Source: Paracyclopina nana (lineage: Eukaryota; Arthropoda; Copepoda; Cyclopoida; Cyclopettidae). Taken from it: DNA of 64,000 bases. Made by a program: the position numbers and the translations under genes. The DNA lies in NCBI GenBank assembly GCA_019096065.1, contig JAGUCH010000007.1:5292501-5356500 (forward strand), read 5' to 3'. Positions within the stretch are counted from its first letter, which is position 1. The number at the start of each line of letters is the position of its first letter. The notes below the pieces were generated by a model. It was given only the letters and a program-made list of their open reading frames with translations. It ran no database searches and was not told the DNA's origin. Positions 50,317 to 61,307 of the stretch are shown here, one piece after another.

Positions 50317-52974
50317 ATGGATTTAGTGGGCACCAAAGTCATCGTATTGATCCTGCTAGGAATCGTAAAAATTGGCTCAGGGTTATTGCCCGTTTTGCTT
50401 GACAAAGTCTTGCAAGTGAAAAAAGTAAGTACTTTTTTTAGTACACGCTTCACTACTTTGATGTGCAATTACACTGACATGCTCTGATTTTTACACAGTA
50501 AAAAACTATTATTTTGCATTTTATCAACAATGTTTTGCAAAGATAGTGCTTTTTTGTTTGAAGAAAATCTTGCTGTGAAGAATTGTGTTCCTTTGTTGCT
50601 TGATTTCAGTGTAAGGAACTGAAACCAAATTAGCAAGATGATAATGAGGTGTCATTGAAAAGTAATTTGATAACGTTACATTATTTTGTCAAAAAAATGC
50701 CATTTAGCGACAAAAATTAAAATGTCGCTAAAAGACCGACTTACCATGTTATTAAAAAAGTGTTTGTATATTAATTTATGTGTTATTTCTTACCAGGTGA
50801 AATGGCTGGAAAAGTTCATGTCTGGCATTCTCTGTTTTGGTGGTGGAGTGCTGCTGGCCACAGTCTTTGTTCACATGATTCCTGAGGTGAGGGAGAGCTT
50901 TGAAACTGCCAAAAAATTGGAAACCAATGGCCATGATCATGAGGGGCATGATCATGGGTATCCATATGCTGAGCTTGTGGTCTGTGCTGGCTTCTTCCTC
51001 ATCTACTTGATTGAGGCTGTTGTGCACAAGATCTTTGGCCTCAGCCACAACCACAGCCATGGCCCACCTCCAATGACCTCAGTCTCACCTAAAAATACTA
51101 CTAATGACCTTGAGAATGGCATTGACAATCCAGTTTTTTCTACTGAGCAGGATTCCAAAACTCAAGTCTGCTCTCCCATAACCAGTGAGGATAACCATCC
51201 TGACACATCAAACACTTCAGTAGCTTTTAAATACAGGTATTTATTTATCTGCTCATCCCCCATGAAAATTTTCCTTGCTTGTATGTAGAATCACATGACA
51301 ATTACTCAAAATTTGATTTTTGTTCAAGGTGTTCACCTAATAAATCCAATGGAGGGCCAAGAAATGTGTACAATGTCAGTTCTGCCACTTTGACAAGCTA
51401 CACCTCTTACAACTCAGATGGTGACAGCCTTGACACCAGCCTCAGTTTACCAGCAGCTGTTCAAGTCCAAAATAGCAAGTCCAAAATGTCCATGATTAGC
51501 AAGGAGAAGAAGATCATGTCCAGCCTCAGAAACTTCCTCATTGTTTTGGCCCTGTCCATCCACAGTGTTTTTGAAGGCATGGCAGTTGGCCTCCAGCTGA
51601 ACAATGGTGACGTCTGGAAGCTCTTTGTGGCCATCAGCATCCATGAGTGTGCCATTCTCTTTTGCATTGGCACAGAAATGATCACCATGGGCACCAAGAA
51701 GTTGCAAATTCTATTCTACATGGTCACATTGGCTCTTGAAACTCCATTAGGAGTGATCATTGGCATGATTGTCACTGAATATGCTGATGGCCAATCCGGA
51801 GTCCAGACACTTGTCATTGGAGTCCTGCAAGGGATGGCTGGTGGCACTTTGCTCTACATCACTTTCTATGAGGTGATTGAGAAGGAGAAACTGACCAAGT
51901 TTGGCATGAGTGGATTAATGGGCTGCTTTTTCCTCATCTTGGGATTCTCTGTCATGGCAGGCCTTGAAGCTGCAGGTATTTAATTACTCTTACCATAATG
52001 TTTTAATTGGTTGAAAGTGATCAATATCACAAAGCAATTATTTCTAATCCTTTGCTTGACAAGTTCACCTGAAGGAAATGAAAACAGAACATCGATACTA
52101 CTCATTTGATCCTCAATTGCTAAAAAAAGTTTTCAACCAGTGCTAAAAGGGAAATGATGCTGAGTTCATCAAATATCAAGGGATTATCTTATTGTGCTAG
52201 GCCTTGAAACTCCTGGTAGCCTATAAAGGTCACTTCCCTATATTAGTCTGAATTGCATTCAAAATGTTATACGTATATGATAAGTAAAATACTGAGTGAC
52301 AATAGTTGAATATTTAAGCAATGCTTTGATGGTCTTTGATGACTATTTGCTAGTCCTTTTAAATAATTGCTGAAAAGCATCACTAAAAAATGTGTTTCTA
52401 CTTGGTCTATATATATTTTTTTTCTTATACAGGAGCTCACAATCACGGAGCAATGGCTTCACATGGGCACAGCCATGGACATTCACACATCCACATGATC
52501 CAAGCAAATGCCAAAACTGACAAAATGCATCCCCTTCCTAATTTTCTCGACAAAGAGCATGACCATGATCACCATGACCATGATCACCATAATCATGATC
52601 ATCATGATGACGATCATCATGACCATGATCACCATGACAATGGTCATCTTGACAACAATGAACTTGATGAAGATATTCGTAAACATGCAGAGCATGGCAA
52701 AAATGACCATGGTGAACATGACAAAGATGAACATCATGAAGGAGAGCATAAACATGATGATGAACATAATGAAAACCATGAACATGATGAACATGGTGAC
52801 CACAATGATGACCATAACGATGAAGAACATGACAATGAAGATCACGATGAGCACGATGGACATGACCAGGATGAGCACGACCATGAACATGATGAACATG
52901 ACCACGATGAGCATGACCATGAACATGATGAGCATGAAGAAAATGATCATAAAAGCACTAGAGCTCCAAACTAG
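50317..52974 (+). CDS. ZIP (SLC39A1-3-type) zinc transporter with His/Asp-rich tail
   Basis: Plasma-membrane divalent-metal importer. Exons 50317-50424, 50797-51236, 51329-51975 and 52433-52974 give 578 residues in phase. Helices 1-3 lie near the N-terminus (VIVLILLGIVKIGSGLLP; SGILCFGGGVLLATVFVHMIPE; YAELVVCAGFFLIYLIEAVV). A long cytoplasmic loop carries HDHEGHDHG-type clusters. The metal-site helices read HSVFEGMAVGLQ and ISIHECAILF. Helix 8 ends FSVMAGLEAAG. The last exon then adds about 180 residues dominated by His, Asp and Glu (HDHDHHDHDHHNHDHH and similar), predicted extracellular. If the last intron is retained, translation stops two codons later at 51983, giving the length usual for the family. 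AATAAA at 53061-53066. Confidence 0.92.
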
Positions 52975-53060
52975 CTTGTACATTCCAAAGGAGGCTCCAC
53001 ACTACTTTAAAAATTGGCTGTGATGAAAAATATTCATTTTATGGAAAAATAATGAAATAC

Positions 53061-53066
53061 AATAAA
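53061..53066 (+). terminator. Poly(A) signal of ZIP gene
   Basis: AATAAA 86 bp past the stop of the His-rich-tail form. No AATAAA is seen in the intron 51976-52432. Confidence 0.55.
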
Positions 53067-53191
53067 AGTTCCGCGGAATGAAGTTGCGCGAGTTGTTGTT
53101 GTTATTGTTGCGCTGCTTCATTAAAAGTTCCGATAACCAAAACAAAGATTTCAGAAACTCGTCAAATCGCAAGCGGTAATAAAAACTCAAG

Positions 53192-54219
53192 ATGACAGTG
53201 AGTGAAGTGATGAAAGCGGCTAATTTTGCTGCACAAAAGCACCGTGATCAACGCAGAAAAGATCCAGAAGGAACTCCTTATATCAATCATCCAATTGGAG
53301 TGGCCAACATTCTTGCTAATGAAGGTATTGCTTCATTTTTGCTGATTTTTATGGGATATTCCATTTTTTTCGATTAGGAGGAATTGATGATCCGATTGTG
53401 TTGCAAGCCGCTCTTTTGCATGACACAGTTGAAGACACTGAGACGACTTTTGAGGAAATTGAAGAGCTCTTTGGGAAAACTGTTAGAGAGTAAGGACCTT
53501 TCCATGTGCTTGTACAAAAAATAAAACTCAAAAACGGTTTTTGATGGTACAAAAAATTGGTCTTTGGCAAGTTGCAAGAGAAGTAAACAAATAAATAAAC
53601 ATCCAGTACGCAAAAAGTAAACATAAACGTAAATAAACAATGAAAACGGTCTTGCAAAAACGGTTTTGTGTTTTACATTTTTTTGTACCTCAAAACCAAA
53701 AGTGAGCACATGGAAAGGACCTAAGATTTCAGCATAAAAGCTGCTTACAGGAAGTTAACAGATGAAGTCAAGACTTTAATATAATTAATGACTGCTTCTA
53801 TCTTTCTTATTTACTCTGTGTACTTGCTGCTATAACTCTCGTTTCTTTCTCAGTGTTGTGGATGAAGTGACTGATGACAAAAGTCTGCCAAAGGAGGAGC
53901 GAAAACGTCTGCAAATTGTAAATGCTCCGCATAAATCACCTCGTGCCAAACTAGTCAAACTTGCTGACAAATTGTACAATCTTCGTGACCTGGCCAGAGT
54001 TGTTCCAGAGTAATTAATCTTTTATAAATTATATGTACTTGCAAGTTCATGTTCCCATATGATAATAGGTCATGGACTGAGGAGAGGGCTCAGGAATATT
54101 TCATTTGGGCCAGCCAAGTCATTCATGGTCTCAAGGGGACAAACGCAGCCTTGGAGGCGAAACTGGACGAGGTTCTTGCCATCCGAGGTGTCAAGGTGTC
54201 TGCCCCTTTGGTGACTTAG
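53192..54219 (+). CDS. Mesh1: MESH1 / HDDC3 metazoan SpoT-like hydrolase
   Basis: Mn2+-dependent HD-domain hydrolase; animal homologue of bacterial (p)ppGpp hydrolase, also reported to act on NADPH. Exons 53192-53324, 53378-53489, 53854-54009 and 54069-54219 give 183 residues, close to the human length. Catalytic landmarks: [20 protein letters not shown] with the first His, [20 protein letters not shown] with the HD and ED metal and catalytic residues, and [12 protein letters not shown] with the metal-binding Asp. No synthetase domain is present, as expected in animals. It starts 130 bp after the ZIP gene poly(A) signal, same strand. AATAAA at 54427-54432. Confidence 0.95.
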
Positions 54220-54426
54220 GCATTCATAGCGTGGAAGCCTCCAAATTAGCCGCCCCCTTATAAGCCACTGTCTGTCCATAAATGGAGGAGATGCATTTGC
54301 CTAAACGGTGATAATCTTACAATCATTTTCCCCCTCACGAATGAATGACTGTGGTTCATTCAAAATTCCCCACCAAGACATTAACCTACTTGTGTATTTT
54401 TTATGAAGTAAAACATTTTTTAATTC

Positions 54427-54432
54427 AATAAA
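54427..54432 (+). terminator. Poly(A) signal of MESH1
   Basis: AATAAA 208 bp after the MESH1 stop. Confidence 0.5.
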
Positions 54433-54685
54433 TTAATTTCAACAAAAGTTTAATCAGCAATTTATGCTTTAATTTTAGCTTGTATTGTGATTTTCTGAAT
54501 TGAATAGTTTTTGAATATTGCCATTAATAAATTTTACTTTGTGGCTCTTCATTAACTAAGCTAAAAGTCAATTATGTTTGAACTTGTCAATTTGACTTTG
54601 GTTGATGGGGTTGCTAGTAAAAAACCATTCAGTGCAATGTTAATAGGGGAGCCCACCAACTTAGTTCCTTTTTGGCATTACTAAT

Positions 54686-55935
54686 ATGCGGATGTATCAA
54701 TACATGCTCATTATATTTGCCTTGATTTGCCAACACCAAGGAGACTGTGAGTGGAAAAGATGGAGAACGGATAGAAGTAAGATTTATGAGTACCTGAATT
54801 TTGCATTTACTTACTTGCAATTTTTTAGGGCCAAGAGTTCATCATTCAGCTATCACAATGAAGTTTTTGAGTCCCAAAAGGAGACCAGTGCAAAAAATGA
54901 TAGTGGATATTCATGACCATTTCAGGGCAAGGGTTGACCCTCCAGCAAAAAATATGCTCAAAATGGTAAAATAAAAAGCCTTCAAATTATTTTTCTTCAT
55001 TATCTTAGTTATGCTATTGGGTTTTATTTCACGGTTATTTAATACTCGAAGTATTCTTTCCAGCGTTGGGACCGTCGTGCTGCCAAGGCTGCCCAACTGT
55101 GGGCAGACAAGTGTCTGGTTTTGGAGCACGACACTCCACAAGGAAGATGGGTCGATGGTTTCGGCTCTTGTGGGCAAAATATTTTCATTGCCACCCACAA
55201 AGTCCCATGGTAGTAAAAAAGCCAGAACAATTTTACAAATTGACCTAAAATACTTTTTTCACATAGGATGTTTGCCATCAAAACTTGGTGGCTTGAAAAA
55301 GATATGTTCACCTATGGAAGAAATGCAAGCAATGACCTCAGTTTGGTGGGCCATTATACACAATTGGTGTGGGCAGCCACCCATAAAGTGGGCTGTGGGC
55401 TCAATTCATGTGAAATGCACCAAAATGGAAGGAAAATCTCCTACTTCACCTATATTTGCAACTATTGTCCCATGTACGTTGAATTACCTGTATGGTTTCT
55501 AAAATACCTTAATTTTACTTCTTTGTGATTCGATTTTGTCTATTTAGGCCTTAAAAGGGAAAATGATTTTTAATTACTTTCAGAGGCAATTTTGCTGATC
55601 GCTTGGGCACTCCATATGCTAAAGGAAAGCCTTGTCAAGGCTGTCGAGGTAAATGCTCCACTCGAAAAAGGCCAAGAAGGCCAGCTAAGATTTCAAGACA
55701 CCCACTTGTGCATCCTAAACAAGGGAAGAAAAAGAAGAAGAGGGTGAAAGTCAAAAAGGCCTTTTGCCTGAACGCTTGTCCTGTGGCTGACTTGTGGAGC
55801 AATTGTCCAGACTTAGTCCACAAATGGCCTCAGTGGATGTGTGGTGCACGCAACAATTCCACGGACATGGAGGCTTATGAGAGATTTGTCAGTTGTCGAG
55901 CAACTTGTACTTGTCAAGGGAGAATACGAAACTGA
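54686..55935 (+). CDS. CAP-superfamily (CRISP/antigen 5-type) secreted protein
   Basis: Secreted cysteine-rich protein. Exons 54686-54776, 54829-54965, 55064-55209, 55267-55473 and 55584-55935 give 310 residues. A signal peptide (MYQYMLIIFALICQHQGDC) is followed by the CAP domain: HDHFRARVDPPAKNM, RRAAKAAQLWADKCLVLEHD, GSCGQNIFIATHK, the CAP1 motif GHYTQLVWAATHKVGCG and the CAP2 motif YICNYCPIGNFADRLGTPY. The usual GEN glutamate is Gln here. A very basic hinge (about residues 225-258, with GKKKKKRVKVKK) links to a six-Cys C-terminal module (CLNACPVADLWSNCPDL ... CTCQG). The role (venom-, saliva- or immunity-type) cannot be told from sequence. Confidence 0.88.
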
Positions 55936-57463
55936 TGTGACACATCTGTAATGTCTACCTCGTACTTCTCAATATTTTGCTGATGAGGGCTTCACCTTTT
56001 TATAAAAGCACTGAATTTAAAGACTATGGCCAGTTTAACATTTCATTGTTTTAATTTCTTGAGCAGCCCATCATGAAACCCAATGGGAAACAAAAGACAA
56101 ACAAAATGCAATATAAAGATGGTGCTGAATTTTTGGTACTTTGGCGTGCATGCAAGAACGGCTTCAAACTCAATATTTTAGTTTAGTGGCGAGCAACAGA
56201 TGGCGCTAAAAGCATTTGCAGATGTGATGTCATCAAACATAAACAAAAAGCTAGATATTTTTTTGAGAATTCACTGATTTCACTGATTTTCATTCTAATA
56301 TCTAAGATCCATAATTGGTACCATTTTCTTTAGAATCAATCATAATTCAGGTCAATGCAATTGGCGCATGCATGCTTCGTATCAGAGATGATCTTGAGCA
56401 GCGCGTTAATTTTAAGCAGCGGTTTCTTCCTAGCAGCTTGCACAAAATAGAATAGTCGGATCGGAATGACCTCGAACTGTGATTTTTGGAGCCCACTTTT
56501 AAAAAGGCATCTTGGCAAACTTTGCAAACTTTTCAGGATAAAATTGACCACCTTTCTCGATGTAAGTATTGAAGGTGTCGCACTCATCTGAGTCATCTCC
56601 ATCAAGAACCCTCAAGCCTAGCCCAGTAGGCTAGTAGCACTTCTCTTGTTTCATAAGTCTCTGCTCTTTGACTCTTTCCTACTATACCCACTGAAACATA
56701 TTAATGTCACTGTCATGGGCCCAAGATGAACATAAACGGGATGCCTTTATACCGCTCTTAATAGATTTCTTTAATGATTAATCTATCTGTTCCATAATAT
56801 TATTTTTAACTTCAGCATAGGTAGACATGATTATTGAACGCTACATGAAAACTTATAACATATAAACAAGATTTAGCGAATAAATTCGTGTTTCTGAATG
56901 CACATGTTCAAGTTTATTTTAAGAAGGCTTCTCTGAAGATGATTCTTGCCAAAAAACATTAAAACATTCCATTTCAAATGCACGTCATAGAAATAAGAAT
57001 GGAATTGGCGCCATCTGTGAAAGAATTCAAACATCAGCTTGTTAAAAACTCAGGTGAATGCCTTCATGTCTGTACCTGAAGCTACCAGCACAAAAAACCA
57101 TTAACAAAGATACTGAAGGTAGCCTGGCTTCACATCCTGCTCATAGCTCTAAAAGTAAAGCCTGGACACGATAGATGCATGTGATTAGGCCATATTCATC
57201 TCTTCCATGACTTGCAATATTTTTACAAAATATATCTTGAAACTATCTTAATCAAACCGTTTTCTATTGAATTTTTCATATTGGTTGGCCCACGTTAGCC
57301 TAACTGTGCAACAAAAGATAACCCTACTGCCCTTACAAGCAATGTTGACATTTTTTTCACGACAAAAATTTTCCAAAAATATCGTCTATTGTAAGCAGCT
57401 GAAAACAGCCTCATTGACGGCCATGCATATAAAAAAGAAGTGAAGTTGAGATGGAAAATGTAG
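55936..57463. other. Gap between CAP and FABP genes
   Basis: A/T-rich, about 1.5 kb, with no gene, RNA or clear repeat that I can support. Confidence 0.4.
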
Positions 57464-57469
57464 TTTATT
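57464..57469 (-). terminator. AATAAA overlapping the FABP stop codon
   Basis: On the minus strand the sequence reads GCTTGAATAAAC. The first A of AATAAA is the last base of the TGA stop. Confidence 0.5.
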
Positions 57470-58240
57470 CAAGCTCTTTTGAATGTTCTGGTGGCAGTGA
57501 CAGCATCAGCATACATGGTCTGAACCATAGAGTCATCAGTGAACTGCCTGCGAGCAGCGACATTCCCAGTCTCAGCGTTCTTGGTCACCAGGGTATCGCC
57601 TTCCAGGGAAGTGACGTACTTGCCCACTTTGCCTGTTCCTGGGTCAGTCTCATAGGGCTGGTCCAGGGTGAATTCCACCTTGACAGTTTTCATGCTGGTG
57701 ATTGTCTGGATGTTGTAGGTGCTGCCGGTGACCTCAATCACGATTTCAGGTGAGGTGCTGGCAATCACCTTCCTCATAGCCAGACCAACCCCTTATCATA
57801 AAAACAAGTTAACTTGAGCTGTGGTCAGCTAATCATGAAGGTTCATATTTTTAGGAAAATATTGATGTGAGAAAAAAGTAAAAAATGCTTGAGGGTGCAA
57901 TATGATTATCTTTCACTGCACAGATAGGCCAATTTAGGCCAACAAATTTGAAAAAGTCCTGAACAAATGGCTTGAATATGCTGTTTTTGGGCTACATTTG
58001 GTTAAAATAATGAGCATGATGGATCAGCCAAACAGGACATTTGAAAGCAACTTTCTTTGCAATGAAATATTTTCAGCTGTAAAAGGCCGAATGAAACTTT
58101 ACTAGGACGAACCAAGTGAATTCATGAGCTCATAAAATACTTTTAATATTTTAAAGGTAATTTTGATTACCAGCAGCTTTGAGGTAATCCTCAAACTTGT
58201 CTTGGGAGACAAACTTGTATTTGCCAGCGATTTGGACCAT
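57469..58240 (-). CDS. Fatty-acid-binding protein (FABP/CRABP family)
   Basis: Cytosolic carrier of fatty acids or retinoids. Exons 58240-58171 and 57791-57469 give 130 residues, the family length. The N-terminus MVQIAGKYKFVSQDKFEDYL matches the FABP signature (GKYKLxxSxxFDxYLKxxGVG), continuing LKAAGVGLAMRK. The single intron falls after LKAA, a conserved position in FABP genes. The beta-barrel ends with VTATRTFKRA, containing the conserved Arg-x-Phe/Tyr ligand-carboxylate contact. The intron is 379 bp. Confidence 0.93.
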
Positions 58241-60269
58241 CCTGATGACAAAGTTGAACTGTGAGGAGTCAGATAATTTATACTGCCTTTTAATTGACCG
58301 CACTTATTTAGTGATAAGGCTCTTGCAATTGAGCTAACATTAATTATCTCTCCTGTTTGCCCTGTGAAAACATTTGAGTTTGCCAACTGTCAAAAGGCAA
58401 TTTTTAACCCAAAATTTCATTTTGAATCAAACCTTCATACAGCTTGTTGATACTTTTAAACATGATGAGTCTTGACCTGAAACATTGTGTAAATAGTAAA
58501 TATGACATCTTTTTCAAATTTGAAGATGTCATAGTTCTAAAAATGCACTTGTCTGAAAAAGTAGAACAGTTGTCAAAATCAAGATGGAAAACATCAAAGA
58601 GAAGAAAATATGCATATTTTAAATCTAGACCTGAAAGCTGCTTTTCAGCATCTTTTTAAGCAAAAAGTGTCCAATAGCTTTGAAGCAATTTTTTGCAAAA
58701 TACACTGCTTTGAACTGGACATGAAAGTATTGCATTTTTATCAAAGATAAGCTGAAGGCGCCAATGCTCAAAGTGTAGTCAAAGTCATGCAGTGAACATG
58801 CACAGCAAGTAAAGGTCACAGTTCAAGTGTGATAATTTTTTTTTATAGATACTGAGATAACAAAGAATGGAAAAAACCGCAGCAATTTCTTGCAAATTCA
58901 AAAAGCTCATATCATGTGAAGTTGGCATTTTTTGCTCAAATAAGTAATTGGTCTTGGAAAAGAAAACCGAGGAAAGGTTTTTCTGACACACAGAGCTAAA
59001 ATTAGGGCCTGTTCACCTGCTTATTATTGCCGTTATTTTGGCAAAATATTGGAGAGAAATACTGAGAAACTGAGATTTTTTGTTTTGGTGCAGGATGGCT
59101 TTTGGTAGCAATAGATCGATTCCGAAGTCAAAATCTGAAAAATGATTTTACAAATACCGGATATTTGCAAATATCAGCATAATATCGCGCGTTATTTTGC
59201 TGATAATAATGCAGGTGAACAGGGCCTTAGAGTTTTGAAATTGGAAGGAATTTACATAAGCTGCAATTGCAACGCGTTTCACAGAAGCAATAAAACTGCT
59301 CTTTTATGGCCAGCAAATTCCCGTAAAGACTGCAAAGTTATTGACCACATAAATCTGGCTTGAGCAATGTAGATAACCAGGCATTCATTAATATGCTACT
59401 TTTGAGCTTTGCATAAGGTCCATTCATTCTAGAAGTCTGGTGGCCTAACCAGCTTTATAAGAAGCTGAATCGATTTTCTCTGTTCTTCACCCTTGTGGCT
59501 GCTCTTCTGCAGCTCGGTCCCATGAGCTAATTTAGCAGAGTGAAACCAGCTGTTGCACTCAGCTTACACAAATGTCCAGCCCTTAATTTTTTGGTTGTTT
59601 TGCTTGGCTCAACTCACTTTTTTCCAATTCAGGAATAAAAATTGAATTAATAATTCATGAGTCTTGATTGCAAACTCTTAATTTAAGCTCAGCCTTAATT
59701 AGCAATTAAGAACCAAATAAATGCTACTGAAAGACACAATAATTAAGTCTCAGTTTAATTGTCAGCTTTCTAACACAAAATTGACTGAGAGGAGATAAAT
59801 GTTGGCTAACTCCTCACTTCACCATGCTTGGTTTTTTTCTCATGGGGCCGAGCTTTTAGCATGTAGATTTGTCTTGTGACCAAGAGTGAGAGAAGGGAAA
59901 GCCTTTGCCTATAGCAAAGCCATACAGAGAAGAGTAACGTCATTCCTTTGTTTGATCACGTTGAGACAACTTCTTTTAGTTTTCACCCCCTTCTAAAAGA
60001 ACCTCTAAAAGGCAAAATGGAAGTCAATGAATACAGGAAACGAGGTAAAATCATCGCATCGATGATTCCTCGTTGAATATTTCGTACTCAAAAGCCAATT
60101 TTAACATCTTCACTTTGGCTTGAAAAACCTAAATAGTAAATTAGAATAGCTTATAATTATTGAGCTATCCATTTTTTTGACTAATCTGCATTTACAAGAA
60201 CCATTGGTGGTTAGACTTTGATCGCACTGCACTGCTAACTTATTACAATTACCAGTAAATGTGCCTATA
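58241..60269. other. Gap upstream of FABP and HDC
   Basis: No gene is supported. Apart from the 222 bp MITE at 59005-59226, it is A/T-rich intergenic sequence, or the unseen 5' part of the HDC gene. Confidence 0.4.
59005..59226 (-). mobile_element. 222 bp Harbinger-like MITE, copy 3 (inverted)
   Basis: Same length as the copies at 2318 and 18195 but reversed, flanked by TTA at 59002-59004 and 59227-59229. Its interior is almost identical to copy 1, including the AAATGATTTTACAAATACCGG stretch, suggesting recent movement. Confidence 0.87.
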
Positions 60270-60715
60270 TGATGTAAACGTAACTTTACAGAAGTAAACG
60301 TATATAACTTAACGTAAGTAAACGTAACTTTACATATGTAAGCGTTACCTACATAATTTAAGTAAACATAACTTAACATAAGTAAAATAATCATTACATT
60401 AGTAAGAGCAACTTGACATAAGTAAAAGAAATTTTACATAAGTAAAAGAAACTTTACATAAGTAAAAGAAACTTTACATAAGTAAAAGAAACTTTACATA
60501 AGTAAAAGAAACTTTACATAAGTAAAAGAAACTTTACATAAGTAAAAGAAACTTTACATAAGTAAAAGAAACATTACATAAGTAAAAGTCACTTTACAAA
60601 AGTAAATTTAACTTTTCTTAAGTAAATGTAACTTCACATAAGTAAATGTAACTTAACATAAGTAAATGTAACTGTACCTAAGTAATCATAACTTTTAAAA
60701 GTAAATATAGCATTA
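60270..60715. repeat. 20 bp minisatellite
   Basis: A tandem array of the unit AAGTAAAAGAAACTTTACAT. The centre (about 60421-60600) holds nine nearly identical copies in exact 20 bp register. The flanks hold about a dozen diverged copies where AAAGAAA becomes AATGTAA or AACGTAA. The unit contains an imperfect inversion, GTAAA/TTTAC. It lies 0.6-1 kb upstream of the first recognised HDC exon. Confidence 0.9.
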
Positions 60716-60863
60716 CAAATGAAAATGTAACTTTTCATATGACAAAAAATAGAAAAGATAACTTATTTTTGTTAACAAAAATATCGAGTAATGTATACGT
60801 ATAACTTTACGCAAGCAAGGGAACCTTCTTAAGAAACATGACTTTGCATTCATGAGTTAAGCC

Positions 60864-61074
60864 CGGTTCAACTACAAATTACAGCCGAAATTATGGCATA
60901 ATTTTTTACTGAACAGAGTAAACTGCAGGTTTTTTGTCGCATTTTTTAATTATCCTTTATTGTAAAAGTATAATTTCAAAGAAAAATGTCAAATAGTTGA
61001 GTCTTCCCTCCTAAAATTGAAAAGTATAACCTTAATGTTGCTTAAAATTTGGCTGCAATTTTGAGCCGAGCCTA
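60864..61074. repeat. Diverged inverted-end repeat
   Basis: The ends GCCCGGTTCAACTACAAATTACAGCCG and ATTTTGAGCCGAGCC are loosely inverted. The interior (CATAATTTTTTACTGAACAGAGTAAACTGCAGG) recurs inverted at about 760-800, 3000-3060 and 6250-6300. This is an old, widespread repeat family. Confidence 0.5.
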
Positions 61075-61307
61075 AATGTAACTTTACTTACATGAATGGA
61101 ACTGCCAAAGTAAATGTCACGTGCAGGAACTTAACGCAGCTACATTCAGAAATGTATCATAACATGTGAAAAAACGTAAGGAAAGCGAATAATGTAACGT
61201 ACCTTCAAACACTAAATTGTGTAAGGGATGAGTAAATGTGTAACTATAGTGCTATTTTCCTTCATGAAATGTGCACATATTTAGAATGTGTCAAATATAT
61301 TGTTTAG

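Noticed and set aside
52483-52983. Long open frames on both strands over the His-rich tail exon
   Set aside because: They are mirror products of the low-complexity GACCATGATCAC repeats; only the plus frame continues the ZIP gene in phase.
60421-60600. CRISPR-like array
   Set aside because: Units are contiguous 20 bp tandem repeats without spacers, and the genome is eukaryotic.
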